The translations under genes were made by a program, and so were the position numbers. From positions 1 to 10,343 of the forward strand of contig CATPAV010000083.1 in NCBI GenBank assembly GCA_955652245.1: a DNA stretch of 10,343 nt, read 5' to 3'. The DNA is from an uncultured Candidatus Udaeobacter sp. Its GTDB lineage: Bacteria > Verrucomicrobiota > Verrucomicrobiia > Chthoniobacterales > UBA10450. Below are positions 1-7,324 of this stretch, piece by piece. The notes under the pieces were generated by a model. The model had not been told where the DNA came from, did no database searches, and saw nothing but the letters and a program-made list of their open reading frames with translations. The number at the start of each line of letters is the position of its first letter. The first letter of the stretch is position 1.

Positions 1-3000
1 AACCGTAACGAAAACGGCAGCCTGCCCCTGCTGTGAAGTGGTAAGTTGAACTGGTGTCGCCTCGACATTCGGCACGAGTTGCAACCCCGCAACCCCAAAC
101 GAAGGGGAACTGGTCGTTGCGGGCTTTTGCTGTTGAGCAGGAATCATCCGGATGCGGCCTAAGGCGCCTCCCGCAGGCTGGATCTTTGCGATTTCGAAAC
201 TGACTTGAAAATTCATCGATGACTGCGGCTGCTGGGAAGGGGCCAGACGCATCGACACGATCTTGGATGTAGGCCGCACCTGCAGGACACCCATCTTGAA
301 TGTCGGCGTCAGCTGCATGGCGGCGATCTCAAACGAGAACGTCAGTTGTACGGATGTCTGCGTGGTACCAGCAGGCTGCGGTTTGGTGATGGCGCGCGCT
401 GGAGTTTTGGCTTCTGGAGCGGTTGGGATTTGGGGCGTTTCAGGCATGGTTGCAGGTTTGGTTGTTTGCGGGAACACAGGCTCAATGGAAATGTCACTTG
501 GGGAATCAGATGCCGACTCATTGATTGGTTCGGCGGTGGAAGATTGAACCGTTGTCACGGGCATTTCGTACGGAACAGGCTGCCCTTGTCCAATGGGTTC
601 GATGTTAGAGTCTACTGCTGCCTCTACCAGAGTGGGCGATGCGGGTTCCGCCGCGATCCCTGGAATTGCGGTCGGCTCTTCTGCAGGTATCGCAGAAACT
701 GTGCTCAACTCAGCAATTGCCGGAGCTTCGGTCTCCGGCGTCTGCGGGATACCAATATGTGAACTCTCGGTTGCTTGCTCGCCAACTCGACCCACTGCGG
801 ACTCAAAGACTGGTTCAGCCACCGGCGGCAATTCGCGATTGGGCTCCATTTCGGGATAAGCCGGGCCTTTTGAACCTTTACGTCTCAGATCGGCCAACCA
901 GCCAAAAGCCACGCTCGATTTGGCTGATGGCAAGGCGCTGCTCCGCAACGAAGGTTTCGACGTCGTTAATCGCAACGAAACCTGGCGCGGACCGCCAAAA
1001 AAGTCGTTGCTCAGCGCAATCGCCTTTTCCGCCGGCGCAATGCCCGGTTCAAAGGTGCGCGCTCCGGCGTCAGACCTGGGCTGCCAGTAATTCGGAATAT
1101 TGAATGTGTAGCGGCGAAGCTCGGGAACGACCACCCAAGCCAAAAGAAAGATGCCGGCCAACAGCAAACCACCAAAAAGTAACGTCTGCCGGCTCACTAT
1201 TCCTCCAACGCGGGGCGGCGGGCCCTCCGCGATCCTGCCCGGAGCGAGTACAGCGGCGGGACTGGTCGCGGCAGCAGGCGCGCCGGATACTTGTGCTTGC
1301 TCGGGTGCTGGCTGTTCGTTTTGTCGCCCAGGAGAAGCGCTTACCGCTTCAGCGGCCGCAGCTGCAGCCCCGGATTCTACAGTAGAAGCAGATCCCGAAA
1401 CCGGAGTGGCAGACGCTTCCGCTGGCTTACCGCTTGTTTCCGTTGCAACCGATTGATTCGAGGCTGGAACAGCGGGCTGTTCAGCCGCTGTTCCCGGACT
1501 CGTGGCCTCTATTTGAGGAACCGGCGGGTTCGTCGCCGGGGCCGACGAAGCAAGGGATTCGTCCTTCGATTTTTCTGCCCTGTTGTTTGCGGCAACAACC
1601 GTGTCAGGAATAGGGCTCGGCTCAATAGCCGGCCCCCCCTCGGGTTGCGACGCAATGACACCGGCTGTGTCAAGCGCAGGTGTGGACGCTGCCGCAATTT
1701 CTGGACTTTGCATCCAGCCAACGTCATAAAAAGCGTCTGCAAAAACGCTATTGAGCGCCGGCGAATAAATCCTTTTCGCTGATGCGGTCCAGTCGGCCGC
1801 CTTCTCTGGATTGTTATGTTTAAATTCCCACGCCGCTTGGGCATAGTAGAGAGCTGGCGTATCCCCGGTGAACTGGAACTGCTCCATAATGGCTTGTGCT
1901 CGACTCTCCTTTCCTTCCAACAAGAGCGTCATATAAATCTTGAATTTGATGAGCTGCGCGGCCTGGTTCTTATCCCCTCCTGGAGTCTGTTTAAACAGTG
2001 TTTCGAAACGCTCCCGCGCTTTGGCGTAGTCCTTATTCTTAAATGGAATTTGCGCGAGATTGTATTGCGCCTCGCGGAACTTCGGATCGAGCTTAGCTGC
2101 CCGTTTGAAGGCGGCTTCGGCTTGATCAAACTGCTTTTGCTGCATCAAGATTTCGCCGCGTAAATTGAGCGTCGACGGCTGATTCGGCTCCGCCTGATCG
2201 GCTTCGTCGACCAGTTTGGCAGCAGTCGCGAAGTCACGCTGGCGCAAAGCCTGCTGCGCTTGCTCGAATTTTGAACGCGCTACAGCCTTTGTTTTTTCCG
2301 AGCGCTCAACGGCCGTTGTAAGAGGTAGCGAGGCGCGCGCCTGTCCAGTCGGCTTTTCCAGCCAGCCGACCTCGTACAGTGATTCTGCGAAAAGCTTGTT
2401 CAGTTGCGCAGAAAAATTCTTCTCTGCTGCGGCCATCCAGTCTTTTGCTTCTTTTCCATTCTTGCGTTGGAGCGCGACGGCCGCTTTTATATAGTCAACA
2501 GCCGGCGTATCGGGCGAAAGCTCCAACTTGGCCAAAATGGAATCGACCATGTTCTCCTTTCCTTCGAGCAGGTAAGTCAAAAGAATTTTATATTGAATGA
2601 GCTGCGATGCTTCGCTTGCCAGATCGGACTGGCTGCTCGAGAGGAGTTTCTCAAACCGCTTGCGCGCTTCTGCCCAGTCTTTTTTGAGGAACGGAATTTC
2701 CGCCAGGTTAAAGCGCGCATTCCAAAACTTCGGATCGATTCGCTCGGCTTCCAGCAAGGCTACTTCTGCTTTATCGTAGATACCCTGGCGCATCAGAATC
2801 ACGCCACGCAAATTTTGGGACGCCGCCAAGTCGGGCTGGCGTGCATCGATCGCGTCGAGTTCCTTTAACGCTTGCGGGAAGTTGTTCGCTTCGAAATCGC
2901 GGAACGCTTTGTTGTACATCTCCTCCAGTTCCGTTTTCGTCGGAGCGACGTTCTCTGCTGCAAACGAACTGAGCGCGAGCGCTGCAACCGCAGCGATTTT

Positions 3001-3012
3001 CCAAATTCTCAT
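1..3012 (-). CDS. Large TPR protein with signal peptide, one TM helix and repeated C-terminal domain (partial, runs off window)
   Basis: One frame stays open for 1004 codons from ATG 3012 to base 1, so the C-terminus lies outside the window. Residues 1-19 look like a Sec signal peptide (MRIWK, hydrophobic core, SFA|AE cleavage site). Residues 33-232 and 249-448 are two copies of a TPR-type module with conserved NLRG, DPKF, LLEGKE, DTPA and VGW. Residues about 450-605 are a Pro/Ala/Thr/Ser/Glu-rich linker, 611-629 a single transmembrane helix, and about 715-885 a second acidic Pro-rich linker. Residues 888-958 repeat a beta-like SFEIA unit. I infer a periplasmic TPR half anchored in the inner membrane, possibly a scaffold; function is unknown. 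Codon-level reading shows no frameshift. An in-frame ATG at 3039 is an alternative start; neither start has a good ribosome binding site. coaX lies 128 bases upstream on the same strand. The gene could instead be a fusion of two proteins (see the internal GTG). Confidence 0.88.
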   Translation of the reverse strand, partial: MRIWKIAAVAALALSSFAAENVAPTKTELEEMYNKAFRDFEANNFPQALKELDAIDARQPDLAASQNLRGVILMRQGIYDKAEVALLEAERIDPKFWNARFNLAEIPFLKKDWAEARKRFEKLLSSSQSDLASEASQLIQYKILLTYLLEGKENMVDSILAKLELSPDTPAVDYIKAAVALQRKNGKEAKDWMAAAEKNFSAQLNKLFAESLYEVGWLEKPTGQARASLPLTTAVERSEKTKAVARSKFEQAQQALRQRDFATAAKLVDEADQAEPNQPSTLNLRGEILMQQKQFDQAEAAFKRAAKLDPKFREAQYNLAQIPFKNKDYAKARERFETLFKQTPGGDKNQAAQLIKFKIYMTLLLEGKESRAQAIMEQFQFTGDTPALYYAQAAWEFKHNNPEKAADWTASAKRIYSPALNSVFADAFYDVGWMQSPEIAAASTPALDTAGVIASQPEGGPAIEPSPIPDTVVAANNRAEKSKDESLASSAPATNPPVPQIEATSPGTAAEQPAVPASNQSVATETSGKPAEASATPVSGSASTVESGAAAAAAEAVSASPGRQNEQPAPEQAQVSGAPAAATSPAAVLAPGRIAEGPPPRVGGIVSRQTLLFGGLLLAGIFLLAWVVVPELRRYTFNIPNYWQPRSDAGARTFEPGIAPAEKAIALSNDFFGGPRQVSLRLTTSKPSLRSSALPSAKSSVAFGWLADLRRKGSKGPAYPEMEPNRELPPVAEPVFESAVGRVGEQATESSHIGIPQTPETEAPAIAELSTVSAIPAEEPTAIPGIAAEPASPTLVEAAVDSNIEPIGQGQPVPYEMPVTTVQSSTAEPINESASDSPSDISIEPVFPQTTKPATMPETPQIPTAPEAKTPARAITKPQPAGTTQTSVQLTFSFEIAAMQLTPTFKMGVLQVRPTSKIVSMRLAPSQQPQSSMNFQVSFEIAKIQPAGGALGRIRMIPAQQQKPATTSSPSFGVAGLQLVPNVEATPVQLTTSQQGQAAVFVTV
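139..351 (-). repeat. Repeated beta-like units in C-terminal domain of the TPR protein
   Basis: Residues 888-914 and 933-958 of the large TPR protein share a pattern of alternating hydrophobic residues around a common SFEIA core followed by a Gln two residues later, then a second strand-like stretch ending in Pro (VRP, MIP). A third, weaker stretch (FGVAGLQLVP, 972-981) follows before the window ends. The alternation suggests short beta strands, perhaps a repeat fold continuing outside the window. I do not recognise the family. Confidence 0.6.
1195..1206 (-). promoter_or_regulatory. Possible internal ribosome binding site and GTG start
   Basis: On the minus strand a GGAGGA run (1201-1206) stands three bases before an in-frame GTG (1195-1197, codon 606). 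It lies immediately before the transmembrane helix (residues 611-629). A product starting here would be a membrane-anchored protein of the linker and C-terminal region without the TPR half. The spacing is short for a Shine-Dalgarno site, and GGA-GGA also simply encodes Gly-Gly, so this may be chance. Confidence 0.25.
1669..2916 (-). repeat. Tandem intragenic duplication of a TPR-type module
   Basis: Within the large TPR protein, residues 33-232 align with residues 249-448 at a constant offset of 216 residues, without gaps at six landmarks: NLRG (67/283), DPKF (93/309), QLI (137/353), LLEGKE (148/364), DTPA (168/384) and VGW (215/431). By hand count, 46 of 87 residues are identical between 67-153 and 283-369. 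The DNA of the two copies is clearly more diverged at synonymous positions, so the duplication is old and not a recent tandem repeat or assembly artefact. Confidence 0.9.
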
Positions 3013-3140
3013 GCGGGTAACGATAGAAGCTTTCCTCATTCGCAATGACAAGTCCGAATTTCCAATCGACTCCGCCCAGTTTCGCAGAAATCGCGCCCAA
3101 TACAACTGCGCGAAGAGAGGTTAATTCATCCAGCCAAAAA
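3013..3140. other. Intergenic gap between coaX and the TPR gene
   Basis: These 128 bases hold the 5' edge of the coaX-end hairpin and possible upstream signals for the TPR gene. On the minus strand TTGTCA followed after 17 bases by TTCTAT resembles a sigma70 promoter only weakly and lies too close to ATG 3012 for a normal leader. No small gene or RNA is recognisable. Confidence 0.4.
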
Positions 3141-3159
3141 TCAAGAATTGAGATTGGCT
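3132..3159 (-). terminator. Hairpin across the coaX stop codon (weak terminator candidate)
   Basis: An inverted repeat AGCCAA (3132-3137) / TTGGCT (3154-3159) encloses a second one, TCAA (3141-3144) / TTGA (3148-3151), with a three-base apical loop. This gives a 6+4 bp hairpin spanning the coaX stop. It is AT-rich and no T-tract follows on the minus strand, so it is not a convincing intrinsic terminator. It could mark an mRNA end or attenuate read-through into the TPR gene. Confidence 0.25.
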
Positions 3160-3902
3160 ATAATCCGCAGCCCTTCCAGAGTGAGATGGGGACGAACCGC
3201 CGTGATCTCCGGCAACTGCGCCGCGATCAGTCGTGCGTAACCGCCTGTGGCCACGATGTGAAGGTTCCTTCGCGGAAATTCCTCCGCCCTGATCCGCGCA
3301 AGAATCTCGCGGACGAGCCCGCGATAACCGAATACTGCGCCGGACAACATCGCCCCGATTGTCGATCTCCCAATCGCGCGTCCCGGCTCTTTCAAAGAGA
3401 GTTTTGGCAATAGTGCCGTTCGTTGGTAAAGAAAATTGGTCATGGCTTCGAGCCCCGGCGCGATCACTCCGCCAATGTAATTGCGGCGAGCGGAAACGAT
3501 GTCAAACGTCACCGCGGTGCCGAAATCCACCACGATGGCGGGACAACCGTAAAGTGCTGCAACGGCCGCGGCATTTGCGAGCCGGTCGGCCCCAATCGAT
3601 TTCGGCGTCGGATAATCAATCCCGACCCCGAGTTTTAATTTGGAATTCAGCCAGATCGCTTCAGTTTCTCCGGCAGCTTTCGAGATTGCAGAATTTTTCT
3701 CTGGCACGACCGAAGAAACCACCACTTGGCGAACCCTTCGCTGTTTCAAGAAGCGCAAGAATAGAGTGCTCGAAAGTTTGTTGGTGGCGATCCGGATGGG
3801 AGTCGAAATTCGCTTTGTCGATGCAAAAGCAAACTTCGTATACGAGTTGCTGATATCGACTAGCAGGTAGTCGGTCGTGCGAGTCGGGACCGGACGTTTC
3901 AT
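3141..3902 (-). CDS. coaX: Type III pantothenate kinase
   Basis: Phosphorylates pantothenate with ATP, the first step of coenzyme A synthesis, in the cytoplasm. The 253-residue product has the usual family length. Family motifs in order: N-terminal phosphate-binding loop DISNSYTK (16-23), SSVVP (63-67), GADRLANA (104-111), DFGTAVTFD (126-134) with catalytic Asp126, GGVIAPG (144-150), TGGYA (219-223) and HLTLEGL (239-245). This is the ASKHA-fold type III enzyme, not the CoaA type. The first loop reads D-x-S-N-S where most members have D-x-G-N-T/S. The ATG at 3902 lies 14 residues before the phosphate loop; a clear ribosome binding site is not visible. It is divergent from hemB (83-base gap) and codirectional with the TPR gene downstream. 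BirA, a common partner of coaX, is not next to it here. Confidence 0.95.
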   Translation of the reverse strand: MKRPVPTRTTDYLLVDISNSYTKFAFASTKRISTPIRIATNKLSSTLFLRFLKQRRVRQVVVSSVVPEKNSAISKAAGETEAIWLNSKLKLGVGIDYPTPKSIGADRLANAAAVAALYGCPAIVVDFGTAVTFDIVSARRNYIGGVIAPGLEAMTNFLYQRTALLPKLSLKEPGRAIGRSTIGAMLSGAVFGYRGLVREILARIRAEEFPRRNLHIVATGGYARLIAAQLPEITAVRPHLTLEGLRIIANLNS

Positions 3903-3985
3903 ATCGGGCTGCCAAGCAGGCGCTACATGGAACGCTTCTCCCCGTCAAGCTTGCGGCGTTTCCATCGAACGGGTACGCTTCGCTC
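3903..3985. promoter_or_regulatory. Divergent intergenic region coaX / hemB
   Basis: These 83 bases separate two divergent start codons and so should hold promoters for both genes. I see no convincing -35/-10 pair on either strand, no strong ribosome binding site and no obvious palindrome for an operator. Confidence 0.4.
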
Positions 3986-4972
3986 ATGAGAAGATTGGTG
4001 CATCGTCCGCGCCGTTTGCGGCGTTCCCCTGCCCTGCGAAATCTCGTCCGCGAGACACAACTAAGCGCGCACGATTTCGTTCTTCCGCTTTTTGTAAGCG
4101 AAAAAGTGGAGCGACGACACCCGATCGCGAGCATGCCGGGTGTTTTTCAGCTGTCCCTGAAGGAAATTGTCGATGAAGCCCAGCGCGCTCAGGACCTCGG
4201 GTTGCAGGCGGTCCTGCTTTTTGGTATTCCAGAAAAAAAAGACGAACAGGCAACTGGCGCCTACGCAGAAAACGGGGTCGTTCAAAAAGTGCTGCGAGCG
4301 ATTAAATCGAAATGCCCCGACCTCGTCACCATCACCGATGTCTGTTTGTGCGAATACATGAGCCATGGCCACTGCGGCGTCACACGGATCGATGGCGAGC
4401 ATTTCCACGTACTCAACGACGAGACGGTCGAGCTTCTGGTTAAAACCGCGCTTTCCCACGCCGCAGCCGGTGCAGACATGGTTGCGCCGAGCGATATGAT
4501 GGACGGCAGGATTGGTGCGATCCGCGAGGCACTCGACGCCGGCGGCTTTGATCAAATTGGAATTATGAGTTACGCGGCCAAATTTGCCTCGGCTTTTTAC
4601 GGCCCTTTTCGCGAGGCTGCGGAAAGCCCGCCGCAATTTGGCGATCGTCGTTCTTATCAGATGGATTACGCCAATGCGGATGAAGCCTTGCGTGAGGTTG
4701 CTCTGGATATCGATGAAGGAGCGGACATCGTCATGGTGAAACCCGCCTTGCCGTACATCGACATCTTGTGGCGCGCGCATGAGCGTTTTGGAAAGCCGAT
4801 GGCGGCTTACCACGTAAGCGGTGAGTACGCGATGATCAAAGCGGCCGTCGAGAAAAGGATTGTGGAGGAACGCGCGGCTGTTCTCGAAATTATGACTGCG
4901 CTCAAACGCGCTGGAGCAGACGTCGTCGTTACATATTGGGCACGCGAACTGGCGGCATGGACGAGGGAATGA
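3986..4972 (+). CDS. hemB: Porphobilinogen synthase (delta-aminolevulinic acid dehydratase)
   Basis: Condenses two 5-aminolevulinate molecules to porphobilinogen, an early step of haem and other tetrapyrrole synthesis. The 328 residues match the family (about 324 in E. coli). The zinc site is complete: DVCLCEYMSHGHCG carries Cys120, Cys122 and Cys130, so this is the zinc-dependent class rather than the Asp/Mg class. The two Schiff-base lysines are Lys199 (SYAAKFASAFYGPFR) and Lys252 (MVKPALPY). The substrate-loop region GDRRSYQMDYAN (219-230) has Tyr where most members have Pro (QMDPAN). The N-terminus is Arg-rich (8 Arg in the first 22 residues). The ATG at 3986 gives the expected length. 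The stop overlaps the start of the next gene by ATGA, which suggests cotranscription and coupled translation. Confidence 0.97.
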   Translation: MRRLVHRPRRLRRSPALRNLVRETQLSAHDFVLPLFVSEKVERRHPIASMPGVFQLSLKEIVDEAQRAQDLGLQAVLLFGIPEKKDEQATGAYAENGVVQKVLRAIKSKCPDLVTITDVCLCEYMSHGHCGVTRIDGEHFHVLNDETVELLVKTALSHAAAGADMVAPSDMMDGRIGAIREALDAGGFDQIGIMSYAAKFASAFYGPFREAAESPPQFGDRRSYQMDYANADEALREVALDIDEGADIVMVKPALPYIDILWRAHERFGKPMAAYHVSGEYAMIKAAVEKRIVEERAAVLEIMTALKRAGADVVVTYWARELAAWTRE

Positions 4973-5685
4973 ATAATGGCCGAGGTGAAACAACGAGGCA
5001 TGCCCGGCTAAAACGGCTCGCTTTCCTCTGGGCGCAAGCGCACGGCTACTCGGCCTGCGCAATGGAAGTTAGTTTACCGCGATGCCGATATCGCGCCGAC
5101 GTCGCTGCCTATCGATCGCTACCGAGAAAATCTGGATCGACCGCGATTTTTGAATGCAAGCAAGCGCTTTGCGATCTGCGAAGGGATAATTGCCACAGCG
5201 AGAGCGCTCGCAAGCTTCTCGATGAGGTTTGCCACCGCCGTCAGGTCCTCGAAAACAATCTGCGAGTGCATTATCCCAATCTCCGGATCAACGATTCGCT
5301 CTTTCCCGAATTTACTTCGCACGATTTCACAGCGATCGGCCACCGTGGATATACGCGTGTTCTGCGTCAGCTAAACGCGCTGCAAAATCGTCTCTACGAT
5401 TGCACAAAGTTCGACAGATTGCTGCGCTACGGCTGTGCCAATTTGTTTTTCCTCGTCTTGCCTGCCGAGCTGTTCCGCGATTCGGAGATTCCGGTCGCAT
5501 GGGGCGCCCTTGTAGAATGTGAGGGTGCGCTTGTCCTGATGCGCAAACCGGTCTGGCAGGAAACAACGGTCGAGGATCGAATTCGCTTTTTGCAACGCAT
5601 CGCCATCGCGGGCACGCGAGTTTTGAATCGACAATTAGAAATCACGTTTGACGACGTAATCACCAAACGTTGTCGATCTTTCTAA
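4969..5685 (+). CDS. Uncharacterised protein with PD-(D/E)XK nuclease-like signature
   Basis: 238 residues from ATG 4969, chosen because this ATG overlaps the hemB stop as ATGA and follows AGGGA; ATG 4957 or 4936 would add 4 or 11 residues. The N-terminal third fits a PD-(D/E)XK nuclease core: a helix HARLKRLAFLWAQAHGY (11-27), Glu33 in a strand, Asp44 in YRADVAAY, then Glu62-Cys-Lys64 in TAIFECK. It resembles the MmcB-like / restriction-endonuclease-like group. A helical stretch (about 75-150) is followed by a hydrophobic strand ANLFFLVLPAELF (157-169) and a WGALVECEGALVL hairpin (178-190), as in the late strands of that fold. Cysteines are frequent (7 in 238). I infer DNA binding or cleavage; the exact role is unknown. 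Translational coupling to hemB is odd for a nuclease. It ends convergent with gpmI, overlapping it by 4 bases. Confidence 0.82.
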   Translation: MNNGRGETTRHARLKRLAFLWAQAHGYSACAMEVSLPRCRYRADVAAYRSLPRKSGSTAIFECKQALCDLRRDNCHSESARKLLDEVCHRRQVLENNLRVHYPNLRINDSLFPEFTSHDFTAIGHRGYTRVLRQLNALQNRLYDCTKFDRLLRYGCANLFFLVLPAELFRDSEIPVAWGALVECEGALVLMRKPVWQETTVEDRIRFLQRIAIAGTRVLNRQLEITFDDVITKRCRSF

Positions 5686-7235
5686 GCCGTGTCGTTCTTT
5701 CGCGAAATCGGCACGAGCAAATTATGCCCCGTCATCTCCTTTGGCTGTGGAAGGCTGAGAAGAAACAAGAGCGTGGGCGCGACATCGGCGAGGATCCCAT
5801 CTTCGCAGCGGAACTGTGCCGCATCCTTGGCCACGTAAATAAAATGGACAAGGTTGGTGGTGTGCGCGGTGTTGGGTGAGCCGTCTGGATTACACATCTG
5901 TTCGCAATTTCCGTGATCAGCAGTGACGATGCATTTGCCACCAAGACCGAGAAGCTTCGAGATGATCCGTTCAACGCATTCGTCCACTGTTTCCACGGCT
6001 TTGATTCCGGCTTCCAGAACTCCGGTGTGCCCAACCATGTCCGGATTGGCAAAGTTGAGAATGATCAAATCGTAATCTGGCATTCGCGCGAGCACTTCAT
6101 CCGTGACCAGACACGCGCTCATTTCGGGCCGGAGATCATAGGTTGCTACCTTTGGCGACGGGATGATTTTTCGATCCTCGCCGGGAAACGCGCGCTCGAT
6201 TCCGCCGTTAAAAAAGTAAGTCACGTGGGGATATTTCTCCGTCTCGGCAATGCGCAGTTGCGACTTGCCAGCCGCGCTCACAACTTCGCCCAAAATCTGC
6301 GGCAACTCTGGCGGAGCAAAAATGAACGGCGAAGGATAAGTGACATCATACTGGGTGAGAGAGACGAAGTGGACCTGCGGCCGCACTTCGCGATCGAAGC
6401 CGTCGAAGTCCTTTAGCAAAAAGGCCTGCGACAATTGCCGGGCGCGATCGGCCCGGAAATTGAAAAACAAGACTGTATCACCATCACGCACGCGCTCCTC
6501 ATTCGCATAAGAAAAAATAAGCGGCGGCATGAATTCGTCGGTTTTTCCGTCCTTATATTGCCGATCCACCTCGGCAGATGGCGAAGCTTTGCAGAATTCG
6601 CCGCGACCGAGCACAATTGCGTCCCAGGCTTTTTTGGTCCGGTCCCAGCGGCGATCGCGATCCATCGCGAAGTAGCGACCCACGACTGTCACGATTTGGG
6701 CGCCGCTCTTCTGTAACTCTTTTGTGCATGTCTTTAGATAAGCGGCGCCGCCGGTTGGTGAGGCATCGCGTCCATCCGTGAAAGCGTGGATGAAGATTTC
6801 GATCACGCCTGCTTCTCGCGCCGCGTTTGCGAGCGCGATCAGATGCGAATAATGGCTGTGAACACCGCCGTCAGAAACCAGTCCAAGTAAATGGAGGCGA
6901 TGACCACGCGCACCCGTAAAGGTTTCCTGTAATATCCGATTGCGCTTCAGCTCGCCTTCCGCGATCGCCTTGTTGATGCGGGTCAGGTCCTGGTAAACGA
7001 TCCTGCCCGCTCCCAAATTAAGATGGCCAACTTCTGAGTTTCCCATTTGGCCTTCGGGTAATCCGACATCGGCCCCGCTCGCGCTCAGTTTAGCGCCCGG
7101 ATATTCCTGATAAAGCCTGTCGTGAAACGGCGTCCGGGCGAGAAGCGTGGCGTCGCCATTTTGTTCGCGCTCCTTCCGGCCCCCGCGATTAATGCCCCAG
7201 CCATCACGAATAATGAGCATGACTGGGCCCGCCAT
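5682..7235 (-). CDS. gpmI: 2,3-bisphosphoglycerate-independent phosphoglycerate mutase
   Basis: Interconverts 3-phosphoglycerate and 2-phosphoglycerate in glycolysis and gluconeogenesis, with two Mn ions in an alkaline-phosphatase-superfamily fold. The 517 residues equal the usual length. Expected active-site residues are in place: Asp11 (RDGWG), phosphorylated Ser67 (GQMGNSEVGHLNLGAGR), His126 (DGGVHSHYS), Asp156-Arg157 (TDGRDASP), Arg187 and Arg193, Arg261/Arg264 (NFRADRARQ), Lys334 (EKYPHVTYFFNGG), Asp399 and His403 (NPDMVGHTG), Asp440-His441 (TADHGN) and His458 (NTAHTTN). After His458 the usual NPVPF reads NLVHF. The ATG at 7235 puts DGWG at residues 11-14, as expected. The gene is divergent from the alkaline-phosphatase-like gene (89-base gap) and tail to tail with the nuclease-like gene, leaving no room for a separate terminator. 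Confidence 0.97.
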   Translation of the reverse strand: MAGPVMLIIRDGWGINRGGRKEREQNGDATLLARTPFHDRLYQEYPGAKLSASGADVGLPEGQMGNSEVGHLNLGAGRIVYQDLTRINKAIAEGELKRNRILQETFTGARGHRLHLLGLVSDGGVHSHYSHLIALANAAREAGVIEIFIHAFTDGRDASPTGGAAYLKTCTKELQKSGAQIVTVVGRYFAMDRDRRWDRTKKAWDAIVLGRGEFCKASPSAEVDRQYKDGKTDEFMPPLIFSYANEERVRDGDTVLFFNFRADRARQLSQAFLLKDFDGFDREVRPQVHFVSLTQYDVTYPSPFIFAPPELPQILGEVVSAAGKSQLRIAETEKYPHVTYFFNGGIERAFPGEDRKIIPSPKVATYDLRPEMSACLVTDEVLARMPDYDLIILNFANPDMVGHTGVLEAGIKAVETVDECVERIISKLLGLGGKCIVTADHGNCEQMCNPDGSPNTAHTTNLVHFIYVAKDAAQFRCEDGILADVAPTLLFLLSLPQPKEMTGHNLLVPISRKNDTA

Positions 7236-7324
7236 ATGCGCCGCACTTTGCCGGTGATTGGGAAGATCGACAAGTCTGGAGTATCGGGATTGACAACACA
7301 GAGGCCGCGCGCCTACATCGCCTC
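7236..7324. promoter_or_regulatory. Divergent intergenic region gpmI / phosphatase-like gene
   Basis: These 89 bases separate the gpmI start (minus) from the GTG start at 7325 (plus) and must carry promoters for both. On the plus strand a perfect TTGACA lies at 7290-7295, but the hexamer 17 bases on (CTACAT) is a poor -10 and would put transcription start almost on the GTG. No ribosome binding site precedes the GTG, which may be compatible with a leaderless message. No operator is recognisable. Confidence 0.35.

Noticed and set aside
263..1782. Several plus-strand open frames of 90-160 codons
   Set aside because: They lie opposite the 1004-codon minus-strand TPR gene, have Arg/Ser/Cys-rich low-quality translations and show no family motif.
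3035..3055. GTCATTGCGAATGAGG-like stretch resembling dispersed intergenic repeats that begin GTCATTGCGA
   Set aside because: Only one copy occurs in the window and the match covers about ten bases, so chance cannot be excluded.
2771..3100. Minus-strand frame crossing the start of the TPR gene
   Set aside because: It is frame-shifted relative to the TPR gene, which has the signal peptide and repeats, and its own translation has no motif.
4061..5062. A 333-codon minus-strand open frame opposite hemB
   Set aside because: It is antisense to a fully motif-supported hemB; its translation has no recognisable domain and arises from the codon bias of hemB.
7290..7318. TTGACA with a hexamer 17 bases downstream as a sigma70 promoter
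   Set aside because: The downstream hexamer CTACAT matches the -10 consensus poorly and the predicted transcript would start at the GTG.
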